Origin: Rhizobium sp. CF080
GTDB lineage: Bacteria; Pseudomonadota; Alphaproteobacteria; Rhizobiales; Rhizobiaceae
Direction of reading: 5' to 3'
DNA: 64,000 nucleotides
NCBI RefSeq assembly: GCF_000282095.2
Contig: NZ_AKKC02000009.1
Span: forward strand, 186,001-250,000
The notes under the pieces were generated by a model. It worked only from the letters and a program-made list of their open reading frames with translations, was not told where the DNA came from and did not search any database. The first letter of the stretch is position 1, and the number at the start of each line of letters is the position of its first letter. Position numbers and translations under genes: made by a program. Of the stretch, positions 63,881 to 64,000 are shown piece after piece.

Positions 63881-64000
63881 TCAAATCGAGCGCCCGAACC
63901 ACATGACCCGGCCCGCAACATTGAGCAGATCGACTTCGCCTGAAGTGACTTCTTCCGCGGGGTACTTAGGGTTGTCGCTTATCAGTTGAAGGGAGCCATT
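63881..64000 (-). CDS. Phage repressor, S24 (CI/LexA-like) peptidase, C-terminal end only
   Basis: 39 residues before the stop at 63881: LQLISDNPKYPAEEV, then GEVDLLNVAGRVMWFGRSI. The L-x-LISDN-x-x-YP and GRVxW pattern is the end of the autoprocessing domain of CI/LexA-type repressors. The DNA-binding domain and catalytic Ser-Lys lie beyond the right edge. It is transcribed leftward, as lambda cI is. Confidence 0.8.
   Translation of the reverse strand, partial: NGSLQLISDNPKYPAEEVTSGEVDLLNVAGRVMWFGRSI

Larger units (their letters stand above)
50691..64000 (-). mobile_element. Prophage, left arm (integrase and early operon), incomplete
   Basis: Everything right of tRNA-Met reads leftward with overlapping small genes, phage recombination functions (RecT, RecE-like nuclease), a J-domain protein and a CI/LexA-type repressor at the edge. 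The order int ... recombination genes - promoter/operators - repressor is that of the lambda left arm. Structural genes and the right attachment site are beyond base 64000. Confidence 0.88.

Overview
The window is a GC-rich alphaproteobacterial chromosome segment, most likely from a member of the Rhizobiaceae. The evidence is the sqdB-sqdD-sqdC order known from Sinorhizobium, a structured serC leader upstream of serC-serA, a CtrA-type TTAA-N7-TTAA site, CTTGAC/CTATAT-like promoters, and the ybgC-tolQRAB-pal-cpoB-tilS-ftsH-glmM order. The species cannot be named from the sequence alone.

Bases 1-7216 hold signalling genes (a truncated GGDEF protein, a CHASE3 histidine kinase, a lone receiver, a receiver-kinase hybrid), a CNNM/CBS membrane protein, 5-formyl-THF cyclo-ligase and a YmdB-type phosphoesterase. 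Bases 7260-17127 carry a frameshifted PIN toxin with its partner, a DEAD-box helicase, single housekeeping genes (dienelactone hydrolase, MBL-fold protein, FMN-binding protein, YebC, LLM oxidoreductase) and a chemoreceptor without a periplasmic domain. Bases 17315-20978 are the ruvC-ruvA-ruvB resolvasome operon, into which two different vapBC toxin-antitoxin pairs are interleaved. Next come a Tat-type phosphoesterase, a NUDIX hydrolase, a DUF2945 pair and, on the minus strand, the sulfoquinovosyl lipid operon sqdBDC with a nested palindromic repeat inside it.

Bases 26349-38570 form the envelope block: ybgC, tolQ, tolR, tolA, tolB, pal, cpoB, tilS, ftsH and glmM, with terminators after tolB, pal, ftsH and glmM. 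Downstream are a chemoreceptor ending in a CheR-type pentapeptide, an outer-membrane beta-barrel protein behind a CtrA box, serC-serA, an unusual free-standing alanyl-tRNA-synthetase-like core, a Tim44-domain protein, DUF1810, an MscS channel, mnmA and tRNA-Met(CAT).

From tRNA-Met to the right edge (50691-64000) lies the left arm of a prophage, all on the minus strand. Its layout is lambda-like. A serine integrase ends inside the tRNA gene. Upstream of it is a long overlapping early operon with a RecT annealase, a RecE-like PD-(D/E)XK nuclease, an SMC-like ATPase, a DEDDh exonuclease, an SF1 helicase, a J-domain protein and many unknown small genes. The operon is driven by a strong promoter with a repressor-like operator in its spacer. 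A second operator-bearing promoter reads straight into a terminator. The last codons of an S24 (CI/LexA-type) repressor lie at the right edge.
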